NCBI GenBank assembly: GCA_963772815.1
Contig: CAVYYV010000006.1
Span: forward strand, 496,001-560,000
DNA: 64,000 bases
Direction of reading: 5' to 3'
Origin: DATFFO01 sp963772815
GTDB taxonomy: Bacteria; Actinomycetota; Acidimicrobiia; Spongiisociales; ZC4RG35
The notes beneath the pieces were generated by a model. It searched no databases and was not told the origin of the DNA. It was given only the letters and a program-made list of their open reading frames with translations. Shown one piece after another: positions 24,847 through 34,584 of this stretch (position 1 is the first letter of the stretch; every line of letters begins with the position of its first letter). Position numbers and translations under genes: made by a program.

Positions 24847-27531
24847 TCAGACCATTCGACGCCGCAGAGGTCGCAAGACCTGGCCGACCAGCAATGGAAC
24901 CAGGCTGGCCACTATGACAACCAGCCACTCCCCCAGGTCGAGGGCCGCCACCTGAACCACGTCCGACAACGCCGGCGTGTACATGGCCACCACCAACAGG
25001 CCGCCCGACAGGGCCAGAGCCCCCCACACCCATGGATTGCGCGTCACGTCGTTACGCAAGACCGGCGAGGCCGGATCAGCCATGTTGAACACGTGCCAGA
25101 GCTGGGCGAAAGCCAGCGTGAGGAAACTCATCGTGGTCGCGACCAGTGGGGAACGGCCCATGGCATCCACACTCACAGCCAGGACGCCCAGCACCGGGAC
25201 GGAGATCACCACCCCGAACGCCGAAATCGACAACCAATGCCGACGGGCGAGAACACCCTCGGTCGGACTTCGGGGCGGCCGATTCATCACGCCCGGCTCA
25301 CCACGGCCCGCTCCCAATGCCAAGGCCGGGAAGACATCGGTGATCAGATTCAGGTAGAGGATCTGGAGGGGGAGGATCGGCGTGGGCAGCGCCAGCGCCG
25401 ATCCGATGCCGACCACGATGATCTCGCTGAAGTTGCTCGACAATAGATACAGGACGAACTTCCTGATGTTGTCGAAGATGACCCGGCCCTCGCGGATGGC
25501 GGCCACGATCGACGAGAACCGGTCGTCTTCAATGACCAAGTCGGAGGCTTCCTTGGCGACCTGGGTACCTCTGATTCCCATCGCCACACCGATGTCTGCC
25601 TTCTTGAGGGCAGGGGCATCGTTCACACCGTCCCCGATCATCGCCACGCTGTCTCCAGCCCTCTGGCGCGAGGCAATCACGTCCAGCTTCTGGCGGGGGC
25701 TGGTGCGGGCGAAGACGCCTGCTCGCTGAACTCGATCCGAGTCGACCTCGTCGGAGGCAAGCTCACCACCGGTGACCAGGCGGTCACGATCGAGTCCCAG
25801 CTCGCCTGCCACGTAATGGGCTGTGGCAGGCTGGTCCCCGGTGATCATGACGATGGCGATGCCGGCTCTCATGCACTCTTCGATGGCCGACCTGATGTCC
25901 TCCCGGGGTGGATCGACCAGGGCAACCAGTCCCAGCAGGGTCAGATCGCGGTAGGGGTGGGCCGAAAGGTCGTGCTCGGACCGCTCGGCCAGGGCCAGCA
26001 CCCGGAAACCCTCCTGGGCGAGGCGGTGGTTCTCGTCGAGCCACCGCCGGCGAGAGTCGTCGTCCATCAACCGGGTATCGCGGTCGACCAGCACCGAGTC
26101 GCAGGCCTCGACCACGGCGTCGGGTGCGCCTTTGACCGCAACGAGATAGCCGTCGTCTCGTCGATTGAAGGTGGCCATCATCCTCAGGTCGGGATCGAAG
26201 GCCACCTCTCGCTCCTCAGGCAGAGCCCTTCGCAACTCCGGCCGACGCAGACCCGCCTTGGTCGCCGCCATGAGCAGCGCAACCTCCGTGGGGTCGCCCA
26301 CCGGCTTCTCCCCTTCGCCCCCAAGAGAGGCGTTGTTGCACAATGCGCCCACCGTGAGCGCCTGCCTCACGTCTTCGGGGAGCTGGGCCATCGGGGCGCC
26401 CTCGTACCTCACTTCTCCCTCACCCCCGTAGCCGCCCACGAATTCAACCGTCTTGTCCTCCATGACGAGCTGCACCATCACCATGCGGTTCTCGGTGAGA
26501 GTCCCCGTCTTGTCGGTGAGGATCACGCCCACCGATCCCAGGGTCTCGACGGCGGCCAGCCGCTCGATCAGTACGTTGCGTCGTGCCATGCGCCGCATTC
26601 CACGGGCCAGGGCGATCGTGGCAACGATGGGCAGGCCCTCCGGAATAGCGGCCACCGCCAGGGCGATCGACGTCTCGATCGCGTCCAGCAACGGCCGGCC
26701 GGCCATCGCTCCGATGATCCCGATCAACGCCGCCACGCCCAGGGTCAGCCAGAGGAGCCTCCTCCCCAGCGCCTGGAGCTGGTGCTGGAGGGGGCTGTCG
26801 CCCTGATCCGCCTCGGCCACCAACTCGGAGATGCGACCCAGTTCGGTGTTCATGCCGGTGGCGACGACGACTCCCTCGCCCGAGCCCCGGGTTACCGCGG
26901 TCCCCTTGTGCAAGAGGTTGGTACGCTCGGCCAGGACTGTCTCATCGTCCACGGGAGCGATCGACTTGCCCACCGGCATCGACTCGCCGGTGAGGGCAGA
27001 CTCGTCGACTTCCATCTTCGACGCCTCGACGATCCTCACGTCGGCGGTCACCACGTCCCCGGCGTCGACGATCACGATGTCGCCTGGAACCAGGTCCTCG
27101 GCGGCGACCGACACCGCTTCGCCGTCACGGCGCACATTGGTCTCGGTACGGCCCAGCTCGCGTAGAGACTCCATCGATCGAACCGCCCGGTATTCGGTGA
27201 TGAAGCCGATCACGGCGTTGATGACGATCACGACCCCAACCGCCGCTGCCTCGGGATACTCACCCAGGATCAGCGAGACGACGGTCGCTGCCACCAGGAT
27301 CGTGACGATGACGCTCTTGAACTGATCGACGAGGATTTCCAGCACGCCGGCCCGCCTGATGGCCTGCAATTCGTTCGGTCCGAAGAGGTCCAGACGGTCT
27401 TTCACCTCAGATGAGCTGAGGCCGGTTGCAACCTCGACCCGCGCCTGGGCGACCACTTCGGCGGCTGTCACCGACCACGCGTGGTCGATGACCTCGACAG
27501 CCGGCTGGCCTCTGGTCCCGGGAGACGTCAC
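24847..27531 (-). CDS. Cation-translocating P-type ATPase (P2, Ca2+-type)
   Basis: The 894-residue pump contains all P-type motifs: ALTGES (actuator), AIPEGLP in M4, the phosphorylation site DKTGTLTENR, KGAPDAV (nucleotide binding), TGDQPATA, and GDGVNDAPALKKADIGVAMG. The N-terminal cation ATPase domain (WSVTAAEVVAQARVEVATGLSSSEVKDRLDLFGPNEL) and C-terminal six-helix domain place it in the SERCA/PMR1-like group; ion specificity (Ca2+ or Na+/K+) cannot be fixed from sequence alone. It uses GTG 27531 after GGAAGGGG. It converges on the M50 gene 34 bases away. Confidence 0.93.
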   Translation of the reverse strand: MTSPGTRGQPAVEVIDHAWSVTAAEVVAQARVEVATGLSSSEVKDRLDLFGPNELQAIRRAGVLEILVDQFKSVIVTILVAATVVSLILGEYPEAAAVGVVIVINAVIGFITEYRAVRSMESLRELGRTETNVRRDGEAVSVAAEDLVPGDIVIVDAGDVVTADVRIVEASKMEVDESALTGESMPVGKSIAPVDDETVLAERTNLLHKGTAVTRGSGEGVVVATGMNTELGRISELVAEADQGDSPLQHQLQALGRRLLWLTLGVAALIGIIGAMAGRPLLDAIETSIALAVAAIPEGLPIVATIALARGMRRMARRNVLIERLAAVETLGSVGVILTDKTGTLTENRMVMVQLVMEDKTVEFVGGYGGEGEVRYEGAPMAQLPEDVRQALTVGALCNNASLGGEGEKPVGDPTEVALLMAATKAGLRRPELRRALPEEREVAFDPDLRMMATFNRRDDGYLVAVKGAPDAVVEACDSVLVDRDTRLMDDDSRRRWLDENHRLAQEGFRVLALAERSEHDLSAHPYRDLTLLGLVALVDPPREDIRSAIEECMRAGIAIVMITGDQPATAHYVAGELGLDRDRLVTGGELASDEVDSDRVQRAGVFARTSPRQKLDVIASRQRAGDSVAMIGDGVNDAPALKKADIGVAMGIRGTQVAKEASDLVIEDDRFSSIVAAIREGRVIFDNIRKFVLYLLSSNFSEIIVVGIGSALALPTPILPLQILYLNLITDVFPALALGAGRGEPGVMNRPPRSPTEGVLARRHWLSISAFGVVISVPVLGVLAVSVDAMGRSPLVATTMSFLTLAFAQLWHVFNMADPASPVLRNDVTRNPWVWGALALSGGLLVVAMYTPALSDVVQVAALDLGEWLVVIVASLVPLLVGQVLRPLRRRMV

Positions 27532-27579
27532 GCGCTAACCCCTTCCATTGGTCCGGCCGGTGGCGTCCGGCCGCTGGTA

Positions 27580-27984
27580 TCAGAGTGTGATCACGTGGTC
27601 CGGCGCGTTGGCGCTCAGGGCCGCATACAGGTCGGGGAAACAGCCCACGCGAACCCCGTCGACCGTGTCGACCGGGACGCACTCGCCCGGCTGGCTCCTC
27701 CCCTGACCGGTGGCCGGGTCGCACCAGCGGGGCTCGCCCTCCGCCAGGTTCCGCTCCAGGGCACACATGTCACACATCATCAGCAGCATGCCGCTCGCCT
27801 CCGCCACACTGGCCAGCCGTTCCCCAATGGGATCACCCTTGCGAAGAACGAAACTGTTGTCGTCGAAGAAGAACATCCCTACCACCTCCACCCCGTGTGT
27901 GCCGGCTTCCAGCTGGGGCAGGATCATCTGACCGAGCTTGTAGGAGGCGGCTCGGGGACTGGTGAACACGTAGGCGACCTTCAT
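27580..27984 (-). CDS. DsrE/SaoD-like cysteine-containing protein
   Basis: The 134-residue protein starts MKVAYVFTSPRAASYKLGQMILPQLEAGTHGVEVVGMFFFDDNSFVLRKGD, a DsrE-like Rossmann-type fold. It carries MMCDMCALERNL and, further on, single Cys residues in RWCDPATG, GECVPVD and VGCFPDL. DsrE-family proteins relay sulfur or bind small ligands; SaoD-like members resemble this arrangement. No sulfur-transfer partner genes are adjacent. It precedes the P-type ATPase on the same strand by 48 bases and may share its transcript. Confidence 0.65.
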   Translation of the reverse strand: MKVAYVFTSPRAASYKLGQMILPQLEAGTHGVEVVGMFFFDDNSFVLRKGDPIGERLASVAEASGMLLMMCDMCALERNLAEGEPRWCDPATGQGRSQPGECVPVDTVDGVRVGCFPDLYAALSANAPDHVITL

Positions 27985-28049
27985 CGGGGCTCCCTGTGGG
28001 TGTTGGTGTGGGAGCGACGCTAGCGGTGCGATGCCCGCGCCCGAACGGG

Positions 28050-28430
28050 CTACCGGGACAGGGCCGGGGGGTCGTAGCGGGGTTGATAAACCATGATGGG
28101 GGGGCCTCCCGGGACGACGATTTCGGTGGTGAGGCCGAAACCATCGTCACGTACCTCGCGGGTGAAGGTCGCACCCCGCCCACGCAGCTCGGTCATGGTT
28201 GCCTCGATATCGTCGCAGACGAGGGAGATCTCATGACGCGGCGGCGTCGAGCCCTCCTCGCCGTCGACCTCCCAGGACGTGGGATGAACACCGAGCTCGC
28301 TGGGCCCGGTCTTGAAGATCAACCACTCTCCACCCGTGTCGACGTGTGGCCAGCGCAGAACGTCCCTGAAGAAAGCACGGGCGGCCTGGGGCTCGTCGGT
28401 ATACACGAGCGTGTGAATGGCCCTGATCAT
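28050..28430 (-). CDS. VOC-family protein
   Basis: From ATG 28430 the product is 126 residues: MIRAIHTLVYTDEPQAARAFFRDVLRWPHVDTGGEWLIF, ISLVCDDIEATMTELRGRGATFTREVRDDGFGLTTEIVVPGGPPIMVYQPRY. This is a single-domain vicinal oxygen chelate (glyoxalase-fold) protein; substrate unknown. A frame open further upstream to 28643 is not supported by homology and would overlap the divergent coiled-coil gene. Confidence 0.82.
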   Translation of the reverse strand: MIRAIHTLVYTDEPQAARAFFRDVLRWPHVDTGGEWLIFKTGPSELGVHPTSWEVDGEEGSTPPRHEISLVCDDIEATMTELRGRGATFTREVRDDGFGLTTEIVVPGGPPIMVYQPRYDPPALSR

Positions 28431-28524
28431 GCGAGGCGAACCATACCTCCCGGAAATCTGGAAGTGGCCTGTCCGGGGGCAGATGTGACTGAAGTTCCAC
28501 CCCCCGATCTGCCGAAAGGTAGGG

Positions 28525-29379
28525 GTGGGATCCGCTCTGCCTGCCAACCCTTCCGACCCGGCCATGGTTCGCGCACATCTCGAGTCCCTGGTGGCTGAGG
28601 CCGAGCGACTCGTGGGAGTGGCACGTGATGAAGCGAGCCGCATCGTGGCGCGTGCCCGGGAGCAAACCGCTCACAAGGTGCAAAGGCTGATCGCCGAGGC
28701 TGACCGTCTTCGCAGCGTCGCCGAGCACGAGGCCGACGAGATACGCAAGGAAGCCGAGGAGATCCGCGCCGCGGCCCGCCGGGAGGCCGACATCGTTCTG
28801 GCACGGGCCCGGTCGGTTCACGACGAGATCGTCGAGCGGGCCCAACAGGTGGACTCGGTTCCCCCGACCGGGGCAGAAACCCTCACACAGCCCGGCAGCT
28901 CGGACCAATCCACCGTCCAGGAAGCCCGGACCGAGGCGGACCGCATCCTGCGAGTGGCACGGGCCGAAGCCGAGGCCCGCGCGGCTGAGATCCTCGAAGA
29001 AGCCAGACGGAAGGCCGAGAACATCGAGGCCGACGGGCGACGAAGAGTCGACGGGATGCGAGCCACCTATCGAGAGTTGCAGCGGCGCATGCGGAACGAG
29101 GAGACCATGGTCCTAGACCGCATCGCAGCCTACGAGGAGCGCCTCGGCACGCTCAAGGACAAGGTGAGCCGACAGGCTCCCGGCCGGACGTCAGAGGAAT
29201 CCGAGGACCCCGGCCCACCGGTTCCCGGGCCGGCCCGGTCTCGACCAGCGGAGAACCCGGTGCCGACCACAGTGCGTCGGCAGGCGGAGCTGATCCGTTC
29301 CATCCGAGCCGAGATGGCCGAAAAGACAGACGATCCCGAGGTGCTCCAGGCTCTGCGGGCCTTCAGACGCCGCACCTGA
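28525..29379 (+). CDS. Ala/Glu/Arg-rich coiled-coil protein (DivIVA/ATPase-b-like helices)
   Basis: Almost the entire 284-residue product is predicted helical coiled coil: VAEAERLVGVARDEASRIVARAREQ, ADRLRSVAEHEADEIRKEAEEIRAAARREADIVLARAR, then after a ~25-residue disordered break ARTEADRILRVARAEAEARAAEILEEARRKAE. A Pro-rich linker precedes a short C-terminal helix (RRQAELIRSIRAEMAEKTDDPEVLQALRAFRR). No enzymatic motif. Such proteins in actinomycetes often organise polar growth or envelope complexes; this is inference. GTG 28525 follows AAAGGTAGGG. Confidence 0.65.
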   Translation: MGSALPANPSDPAMVRAHLESLVAEAERLVGVARDEASRIVARAREQTAHKVQRLIAEADRLRSVAEHEADEIRKEAEEIRAAARREADIVLARARSVHDEIVERAQQVDSVPPTGAETLTQPGSSDQSTVQEARTEADRILRVARAEAEARAAEILEEARRKAENIEADGRRRVDGMRATYRELQRRMRNEETMVLDRIAAYEERLGTLKDKVSRQAPGRTSEESEDPGPPVPGPARSRPAENPVPTTVRRQAELIRSIRAEMAEKTDDPEVLQALRAFRRRT

Positions 29380-29452
29380 GCGCGCGGCCCCCAAAGCGCC
29401 ATCCATTCAGCCGAAGCCATCGTGCGCTAGTCCTGGCTCCCGCAACCCAGGC

Positions 29453-30040
29453 TCATGTGACCGCGGCTCCTCGAGTCGCTCGCACGAGCGCATGTTCCAC
29501 GAGCCGGGCCAACGTCGCCTGCGCGTCGACCCTGACCCGGGCATCGCAATAGACCATCGGGACATCGGCCGGCACCTGGAGGGCGTCTCGGACCGCGGCC
29601 AGCGAGTGGAGACGATGGCCGTCGAATGTGTTGACCGCCACCAGGAAGGGGATGCTGCGCCTCTCGAAGAAGTCCACGGCGGCGAAGCAGGCATCCAGGC
29701 GACGAGTGTCAACCAGCACCACCGCGCCAATGGCTCCCTTGGCCAGCTCGTGCCACATGAAATGGAACCGATCCTGTCCTGGGGTGCCGAACAGATAGAG
29801 CACCAGATCGCGCTCGAGGCTGATCCGGCCAAAGTCCATGGCCACCGTTGTCGTGGTCTTCGTGTTGTCCTCAAACAACTCGTCGATGCCCGAGCTCACC
29901 TCGGTCAGCGTGGCCTCACTCCTCAAGGGCTCGATCTCTGAGATGGCTCCGACGAAAGTCGTCTTCCCGACGCCGAAGCCGCCGGCGACGACGATCTTGA
30001 CCGGCAGGCGGCGGCCGGATTCAGAGGCTGTTGATTCCAT
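29453..30040 (-). CDS. cvnD: Conservon GTP-binding protein (CvnD type)
   Basis: A small Ras-like GTPase of 195 residues with P-loop GGFGVGKTTFVGAI, switch-like TTTTVAMDFGRISL, DxxG replaced by the FGTPGQDRF motif, and NTFD in place of NKxD. These are the marks of CvnD proteins from the actinobacterial conservon. It is the last gene of a four-gene operon; its start overlaps the end of the DUF742 gene by 20 bases. CvnD works with the CvnA-B-C membrane complex in signalling, by analogy to eukaryotic G-protein systems. Confidence 0.9.
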   Translation of the reverse strand: MESTASESGRRLPVKIVVAGGFGVGKTTFVGAISEIEPLRSEATLTEVSSGIDELFEDNTKTTTTVAMDFGRISLERDLVLYLFGTPGQDRFHFMWHELAKGAIGAVVLVDTRRLDACFAAVDFFERRSIPFLVAVNTFDGHRLHSLAAVRDALQVPADVPMVYCDARVRVDAQATLARLVEHALVRATRGAAVT

Positions 30041-30398
30041 CCAGCACTCTCTTCAGCAATACGGCGTATTCGTCACCGTCTTCGGGTGCCGTGAGGTCGC
30101 GCGGCTCATAGACCGTCACCGCACCCCGGCTGGAAAGATCGGCCACCACGACCCGCGTTACCCCGATCGGCACGTCCAGGTGAGCAGACAACTCGACCAG
30201 GGCAGTCTCACGCCGGGACAGGTCGATCACGCGTGCCGCCTCCCAACGAAACTGGCGCTTGATTCGCTCTCCCAGAGGAGTAGCCCGTACCAGCGCCTCC
30301 AGGGCAAGCGGTGGCAGGTCGCTGCCCGTCCGACCTCCCGTGATCGTGTACGGGCGAACCAGTCGGCCGCCCCCGACGCGGTCTCCTGTTGCCATCAC
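30021..30398 (-). CDS. cvnC: Conservon DUF742 protein (CvnC type)
   Basis: A 125-residue DUF742 protein: RLVRPYTITGGRTGSDLPPLALEALVRAT near the start and LSAHLDVPIGVTRVVVADLSSRGAVTVYEP, a winged-helix-like region, at the end. The RPYTxTGGRT motif is diagnostic. ATG 30398 overlaps the stop of cvnB by 4 bases. CvnC proteins couple the roadblock protein to the GTPase; the exact role is unproven. Confidence 0.9.
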   Translation of the reverse strand: MMATGDRVGGGRLVRPYTITGGRTGSDLPPLALEALVRATPLGERIKRQFRWEAARVIDLSRRETALVELSAHLDVPIGVTRVVVADLSSRGAVTVYEPRDLTAPEDGDEYAVLLKRVLDGINSL

Positions 30399-30814
30399 TC
30401 AGATCCCACCAGTGAGGCCTTCAGCTCCTCGCGCACCTCGGGGGTGAGCACGTCACCGGCTCGGTCGGCGAACAGGGCCATCTCGTAGGCCACGGCGCCG
30501 ATGTCGACGGACCGCCCGGTGAGGGCACAGAGCAAAGAACCGTCGCTGATGCCGGTCACGAACAACCAACCCTCGGTCATCTCCACGATGACGTTGCAGA
30601 CTGAGCCGGCACCGAAGCGCCCTGCCGACCCATAAGCAAGCCCGATCATCCCCGACGCCACAGCCGCCAGCCGATCCGCCGACTCTCTGTCCGTATCGCT
30701 CGAAACGGCCATAGCCAGGCCGTCCGAGGAAACGACCACCGACTGGCGTATCGCAGGCACGGCCTCGGTGAATCGCTGGATGAGCCAGTTGAGGTTGCTG
30801 GCGGCTGCGCTCAT
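30395..30814 (-). CDS. cvnB: Roadblock/LC7-domain protein (CvnB type)
   Basis: The 139-residue protein reads LNWLIQRFTEAVPAIRQSVVVSSDGLAMAVSSDTDRESADRLAAVASGMIGLA, the roadblock/LC7 fold, then VIVEMTEGWLFVTGISDGSLLCAL. Roadblock proteins regulate small GTPases, here presumably the CvnD product encoded downstream. It overlaps cvnA by 4 bases (ATGA) and cvnC by 4 bases. Confidence 0.92.
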   Translation of the reverse strand: MSAAASNLNWLIQRFTEAVPAIRQSVVVSSDGLAMAVSSDTDRESADRLAAVASGMIGLAYGSAGRFGAGSVCNVIVEMTEGWLFVTGISDGSLLCALTGRSVDIGAVAYEMALFADRAGDVLTPEVREELKASLVGSE

Positions 30815-33300
30815 GACTCGCGCTCCGTCTCTTCGGGATCGACCCGAGGGGCGGTCGAGGCTTGGTCATCGGCCGGTCCGAGCGCCGTTTCCCGCCCCCG
30901 ACTGAAGCCGGTCAAGACATCTCGGATACCGGCCGCACCCAGGTCCGACACTTTCGCACTCTCCTCGCCGGCGTCTTCCTCGAGGAAATGGGCCCCAGGC
31001 CGCCGGGTGGGAAGGCCGGCAACCGTCTCTAGTTCCGCGTCCGGTGCGGGAACCTCCTCGGCCTCCGGGTCAGAGTGTGGGCCGTCCTCGTGACGGCCGG
31101 TACCGCGGAAGGCGTAGCCGGGGATGATGGCGGTACGGATCTCATCGGGATCGGCCGAGCCGGGGGACCGTTCTTCGGCTGACTTCGCCCCGCTGGTTGC
31201 CACCGACTCGTCGGATGGAAAGGCCTGGTCTGGGCCAGGCGCGGCCTCCTCGGGCCGATGACCTGGGTCCTTTTCGTCGTTGACGGACGCCGCCCCGGGC
31301 TCGTCTGATGGGAAGGCCGGGGTGGTCTGCTCTGGCGTCGGCCCCTCGGCGGAGGCCGCAGCCGGAGCCTCCAGCTCCGTGGAGAGGGGATCATCTTCGA
31401 GTGTGTCGATGTCGATGGGCACGGGCCCATCCATCCCGGTAGCCTCACCGGCGACCGAGACCGGGACCGGAAGACTCGGTTCGGAACCGCTGTCGACTTG
31501 GAGCAGGCTGCGGGGAATGGTGACGCGGACGGTGGTGCCGGGCACACCCGCCACCAGCTTGACCGAAATGCCGTGGCGATTGGCGAGCCGTGCCACGACG
31601 TACATGCCGAGCGTGGGATCCAGGGCCAGGCCCATGACGGGCGGCTCCACCATGAGATGGTTGAGTTCGGTCATGCGGTCCTGGGAGAGCCCGATGCCGT
31701 TGTCGGCGATCGTGACCACATACCCGTCGTCGTCGAATAGACCCGCTACTCGGACTCTCTCAGAGGGAGGGGAGAACTGGGTGGCATTGTCGAGGAGCTC
31801 GGAAAGGAGATGAGCCAGGTCGGTGACGGCGCGTCCGGCCACAAGAGCCGGCTCCACCGCCAGCACATCGACCCGCTGGTATTCGTCAACCTCGCCCAGC
31901 GCAGCACGGACGACCTCGCCCACGTCGAGGGGCTCGGCCCACATGCGGGGGCTCTCTGCACCGGCCAGAACCAGGAGGCTCTCGGCGTTGCGGCGCATAC
32001 GCGTGGCGAGGTGGTCGAGGCGGTAGTAGCCCCCCAGCACCTCGGGATCTTCCTCTCGCGCCTCCAGGTCGTCGATCAGCGCCAGCTGGCGATCGACGAG
32101 AGAGCGGTTGCGACGGGCCAGGGTGACGAAGATGTCGGACACACCCCGGCGCAGGATCTCGAGCTGCCGGTTGGCGACGTCCACCAGCGTGCCATGTAGG
32201 GAGGAGAAGGCTACGGCGAGCTGGCCCACCTCATCCTTCCCTTGCTCCTCGATGCCTATCGAGCTTTCGGCCGTGAGCCTTCCCCGGGGGTCGCTGAGCG
32301 CATCCACCAGCTTGGGAAGGTCGTCCTCGGCCACACGTCGTGCCTCCGAGGTGACCGAGCGCACCCGCCGGACCATGGACCGACCCATGACCAAGGCCGC
32401 CAAGGCCGCCAGTACCAGCGCCACGGCCACTATCACACCGACGGTCACCGCCTCGGTCCGTGCTTTGGCGGCGGCTGCGTCGGCCGAGCCGGATACCCGA
32501 TTCAGGATATCCGAGGACGTACCGACCAGCAGATCATCGCGTCCGTCGGGGAAGGTCGACGGCTCGATGCTCTGGCCCTCGGGCACGAGCTGAGTCTTGG
32601 CCAGATTGAGGGCGCCGACCGTGGGGGATGAAGCCTCGGCGGTATTGAGCCAGTCACTCACCGTGGTCTCCAGCGAGAGTAGTTGCTGTTGGAGAGCCGG
32701 GGTGGGAGCAAACACCCCATCGGCGGAGGCAGCAGCGATGATGCGCTCCTCCTGGGACGACGCGACCGCCGCTCTCGTCAGCGCCACCGCACCGGCTCCC
32801 TCCCGGGCCCGCACCTCGGTGCCGAAATAGAGGGTGCTCTGCGCCACTATCGAGATCAGGCTCTGGTCGATGCTCCCGTAGAGATCACTCGCCTCCGAGG
32901 CGAGAGGATCGGCGGCTCGGACATCCTCCAGCCTGGAAACTACGCTGCTGCTGTCGGAGACTATGCGGGAGGCGATGCCGCTTCCCGGCCCGGCTGCCCT
33001 GGGAACCAGCTCCTTTATGTCGGCTCGCAACTTCTCCACGCCGGCGTCGACCCGGCTCCGAGTCGCGTCGAGGCCGGTGCCGGCACCGCCGGCGGCTTCC
33101 ACGGAAGCGGACTGCTCGGCGCCCACATCGAGGAGTACCTGAACGGCATCGGCGGCGACCCGACCCGCCCAGGAGACCCGTTCCTCAGCCTTGGCCTGCT
33201 CCAGATAGGTCCAGGTGAGTGTGGCCCCGGCGACGAGAGCAACCAACCAGATCGGGATGATTGCCAGCGCCAGCTTCGTAGGCAGCCGGAACCTCTTCAT
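30811..33300 (-). CDS. cvnA: Conservon sensor histidine kinase-like protein (CvnA type)
   Basis: The 829-residue protein starts at ATG 33300, six bases after GGAGGAG. It has two membrane segments (about 10-32 and 290-312) enclosing a ~260-residue nitrate-sensor-like extracellular helical domain, then HAMP (SVTSEARRVAEDDLPKLVDAL), a helical dimerisation region (RNRSLVDRQLALIDDLEAREEDPEVLGGYYRLDHLATRMRRN) and a HATPase domain (SELLDNATQFSPP, VTIADNGIGLS). The final ~220 residues are a disordered acidic/Pro-rich tail. No phosphorylatable response regulator is adjacent; output is probably through cvnB-D. Confidence 0.92.
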   Translation of the reverse strand: MKRFRLPTKLALAIIPIWLVALVAGATLTWTYLEQAKAEERVSWAGRVAADAVQVLLDVGAEQSASVEAAGGAGTGLDATRSRVDAGVEKLRADIKELVPRAAGPGSGIASRIVSDSSSVVSRLEDVRAADPLASEASDLYGSIDQSLISIVAQSTLYFGTEVRAREGAGAVALTRAAVASSQEERIIAAASADGVFAPTPALQQQLLSLETTVSDWLNTAEASSPTVGALNLAKTQLVPEGQSIEPSTFPDGRDDLLVGTSSDILNRVSGSADAAAAKARTEAVTVGVIVAVALVLAALAALVMGRSMVRRVRSVTSEARRVAEDDLPKLVDALSDPRGRLTAESSIGIEEQGKDEVGQLAVAFSSLHGTLVDVANRQLEILRRGVSDIFVTLARRNRSLVDRQLALIDDLEAREEDPEVLGGYYRLDHLATRMRRNAESLLVLAGAESPRMWAEPLDVGEVVRAALGEVDEYQRVDVLAVEPALVAGRAVTDLAHLLSELLDNATQFSPPSERVRVAGLFDDDGYVVTIADNGIGLSQDRMTELNHLMVEPPVMGLALDPTLGMYVVARLANRHGISVKLVAGVPGTTVRVTIPRSLLQVDSGSEPSLPVPVSVAGEATGMDGPVPIDIDTLEDDPLSTELEAPAAASAEGPTPEQTTPAFPSDEPGAASVNDEKDPGHRPEEAAPGPDQAFPSDESVATSGAKSAEERSPGSADPDEIRTAIIPGYAFRGTGRHEDGPHSDPEAEEVPAPDAELETVAGLPTRRPGAHFLEEDAGEESAKVSDLGAAGIRDVLTGFSRGRETALGPADDQASTAPRVDPEETERES

Positions 33301-33381
33301 AGACCACTCCTCCAGGCATACAGGCATGGGGTCTATCGACGATGGAACCAAATAACTTGAACACGGAGCGTGGTCGAATGG

Positions 33382-34584
33382 TCACGAAGCGAGGGATCGG
33401 GCACGACGCTCGAGAAAGGCGCGGTCGGAGTCGTTCATCTCACACGACAGGGCCCGCAGGTAGGCCGCTGACGCCTCCTGGTGGTCACCGAGCTCTCTCG
33501 AAAGCTCGGCCCGGGTAGCCCAATACAGGTGCCAGCCCTCCGCCCCCGAAATCTGATCGAGCAACCGCAGGCCCGCCTCGGGCCCAAACACCTTCGCCTC
33601 TGCCACCGCCCGGTTGACCCGCACCACGTACCCCGGCACCATTCTCTCCAGCGTCCGGTACAGGTCCACGATCTGGGCCCAATCCGTCTCGGCATCGGAG
33701 GCGGCCTGGCCGTGCAGACAGGCGATGGCAGCCTGGATCTGATAGGGGCCCGGGCGTCGACTGCGCAGGACGGCCTCGACCATGGCGGCGGCCTCGGCGA
33801 TCGCCGCTCCATCCCACTGTGTTCGGTCCTGGTCGGCCATCCGAACCATCTCACCCCGAGCATCGAGGCGAGCCAACCTCCGGGCGTGGGTGGCGAGCAT
33901 CAGGGCGAGGAGGCCCAGCGCCTCGGGCTCGTCGGGCATGAGGCGGGCCAACAGGCGGGCCAGGCGAATCGCCTCATCCGCCAGATCCACCCTGGCATCC
34001 AGCCTCCCGCTCGGGGCATGATGACCGGTGGTGAAGATCACATACAGGGTCGCCAGGACCGGGGCCAGACGATCGGGTAGCTCATGGTCTTCGGGGACGC
34101 GATAGGGGATGCGAGCCACCGAGATCTTGCGTTTGGCACGGCTGATGCGCTGACCCATGGTGGCCTCGGAGACGAGAAAGGCACGGGCGATCTCGCCGGT
34201 CGTGAGGCCGCCGATGGTGCGCAACGTGAGAGCCACCCGGGTCTCGGACGACAGAGCCGGGTGACAGCAGGTGAACATCAGCCGCAGCCGGTCGTCGCGC
34301 ACGCCTGATTCTGGGTCCGGGATTTGCAGCAGAGCCGCCTCGCTTTCCTTGTCGGTGCGGCGCGCCTCTCGCCGCAACCGATCGAGGGCCTTGTTGCGGG
34401 CGACCGTGGTCAGCCAGGCTGCCGGATTGTCGGGCACTCCCCGCCGGGGCCACTTCTCCAGCGCGACGAGCACTGCATCCTGAAGCACATCCTCGGCCGA
34501 ATCGAAGTCACCCATCAGACGGATGAGGGTGGCCAGAACCCGGCCACCCTCAACTCGCAGCGTCTCTTCGATCGCCTCGCTCAC
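33382..34584 (-). CDS. ECF42-type RNA polymerase sigma factor with helical C-terminal extension
   Basis: The N-terminal sigma2 (RVLATLIRLMGDFDSAEDVLQDAVLVALEKWPRRGVPDNPAAWL) and sigma4 (LTLRTIGGLTTGEIARAFLVSEATMGQRISRAKRKI) regions are followed by a ~200-residue extension (EAIRLARLLARLMPDEPEALGLLALMLATHARRLARLD, later ELSRELGDHQEASAAYLRALS) of the DUF6596/TPR-like type. This architecture defines ECF42 sigma factors, which sit next to DGPF/YCII proteins as here. Start GTG 34584 overlaps the upstream stop as GTGA, implying coupled translation. No anti-sigma factor is present; the C-terminal extension is thought to regulate activity. Confidence 0.9.
   Translation of the reverse strand: MSEAIEETLRVEGGRVLATLIRLMGDFDSAEDVLQDAVLVALEKWPRRGVPDNPAAWLTTVARNKALDRLRREARRTDKESEAALLQIPDPESGVRDDRLRLMFTCCHPALSSETRVALTLRTIGGLTTGEIARAFLVSEATMGQRISRAKRKISVARIPYRVPEDHELPDRLAPVLATLYVIFTTGHHAPSGRLDARVDLADEAIRLARLLARLMPDEPEALGLLALMLATHARRLARLDARGEMVRMADQDRTQWDGAAIAEAAAMVEAVLRSRRPGPYQIQAAIACLHGQAASDAETDWAQIVDLYRTLERMVPGYVVRVNRAVAEAKVFGPEAGLRLLDQISGAEGWHLYWATRAELSRELGDHQEASAAYLRALSCEMNDSDRAFLERRARSLAS

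Noticed and set aside
22538..24955. An 805-residue plus-strand frame
   Set aside because: It runs antisense to baeRF3 and out of register through the M50 gene; composition artefact.
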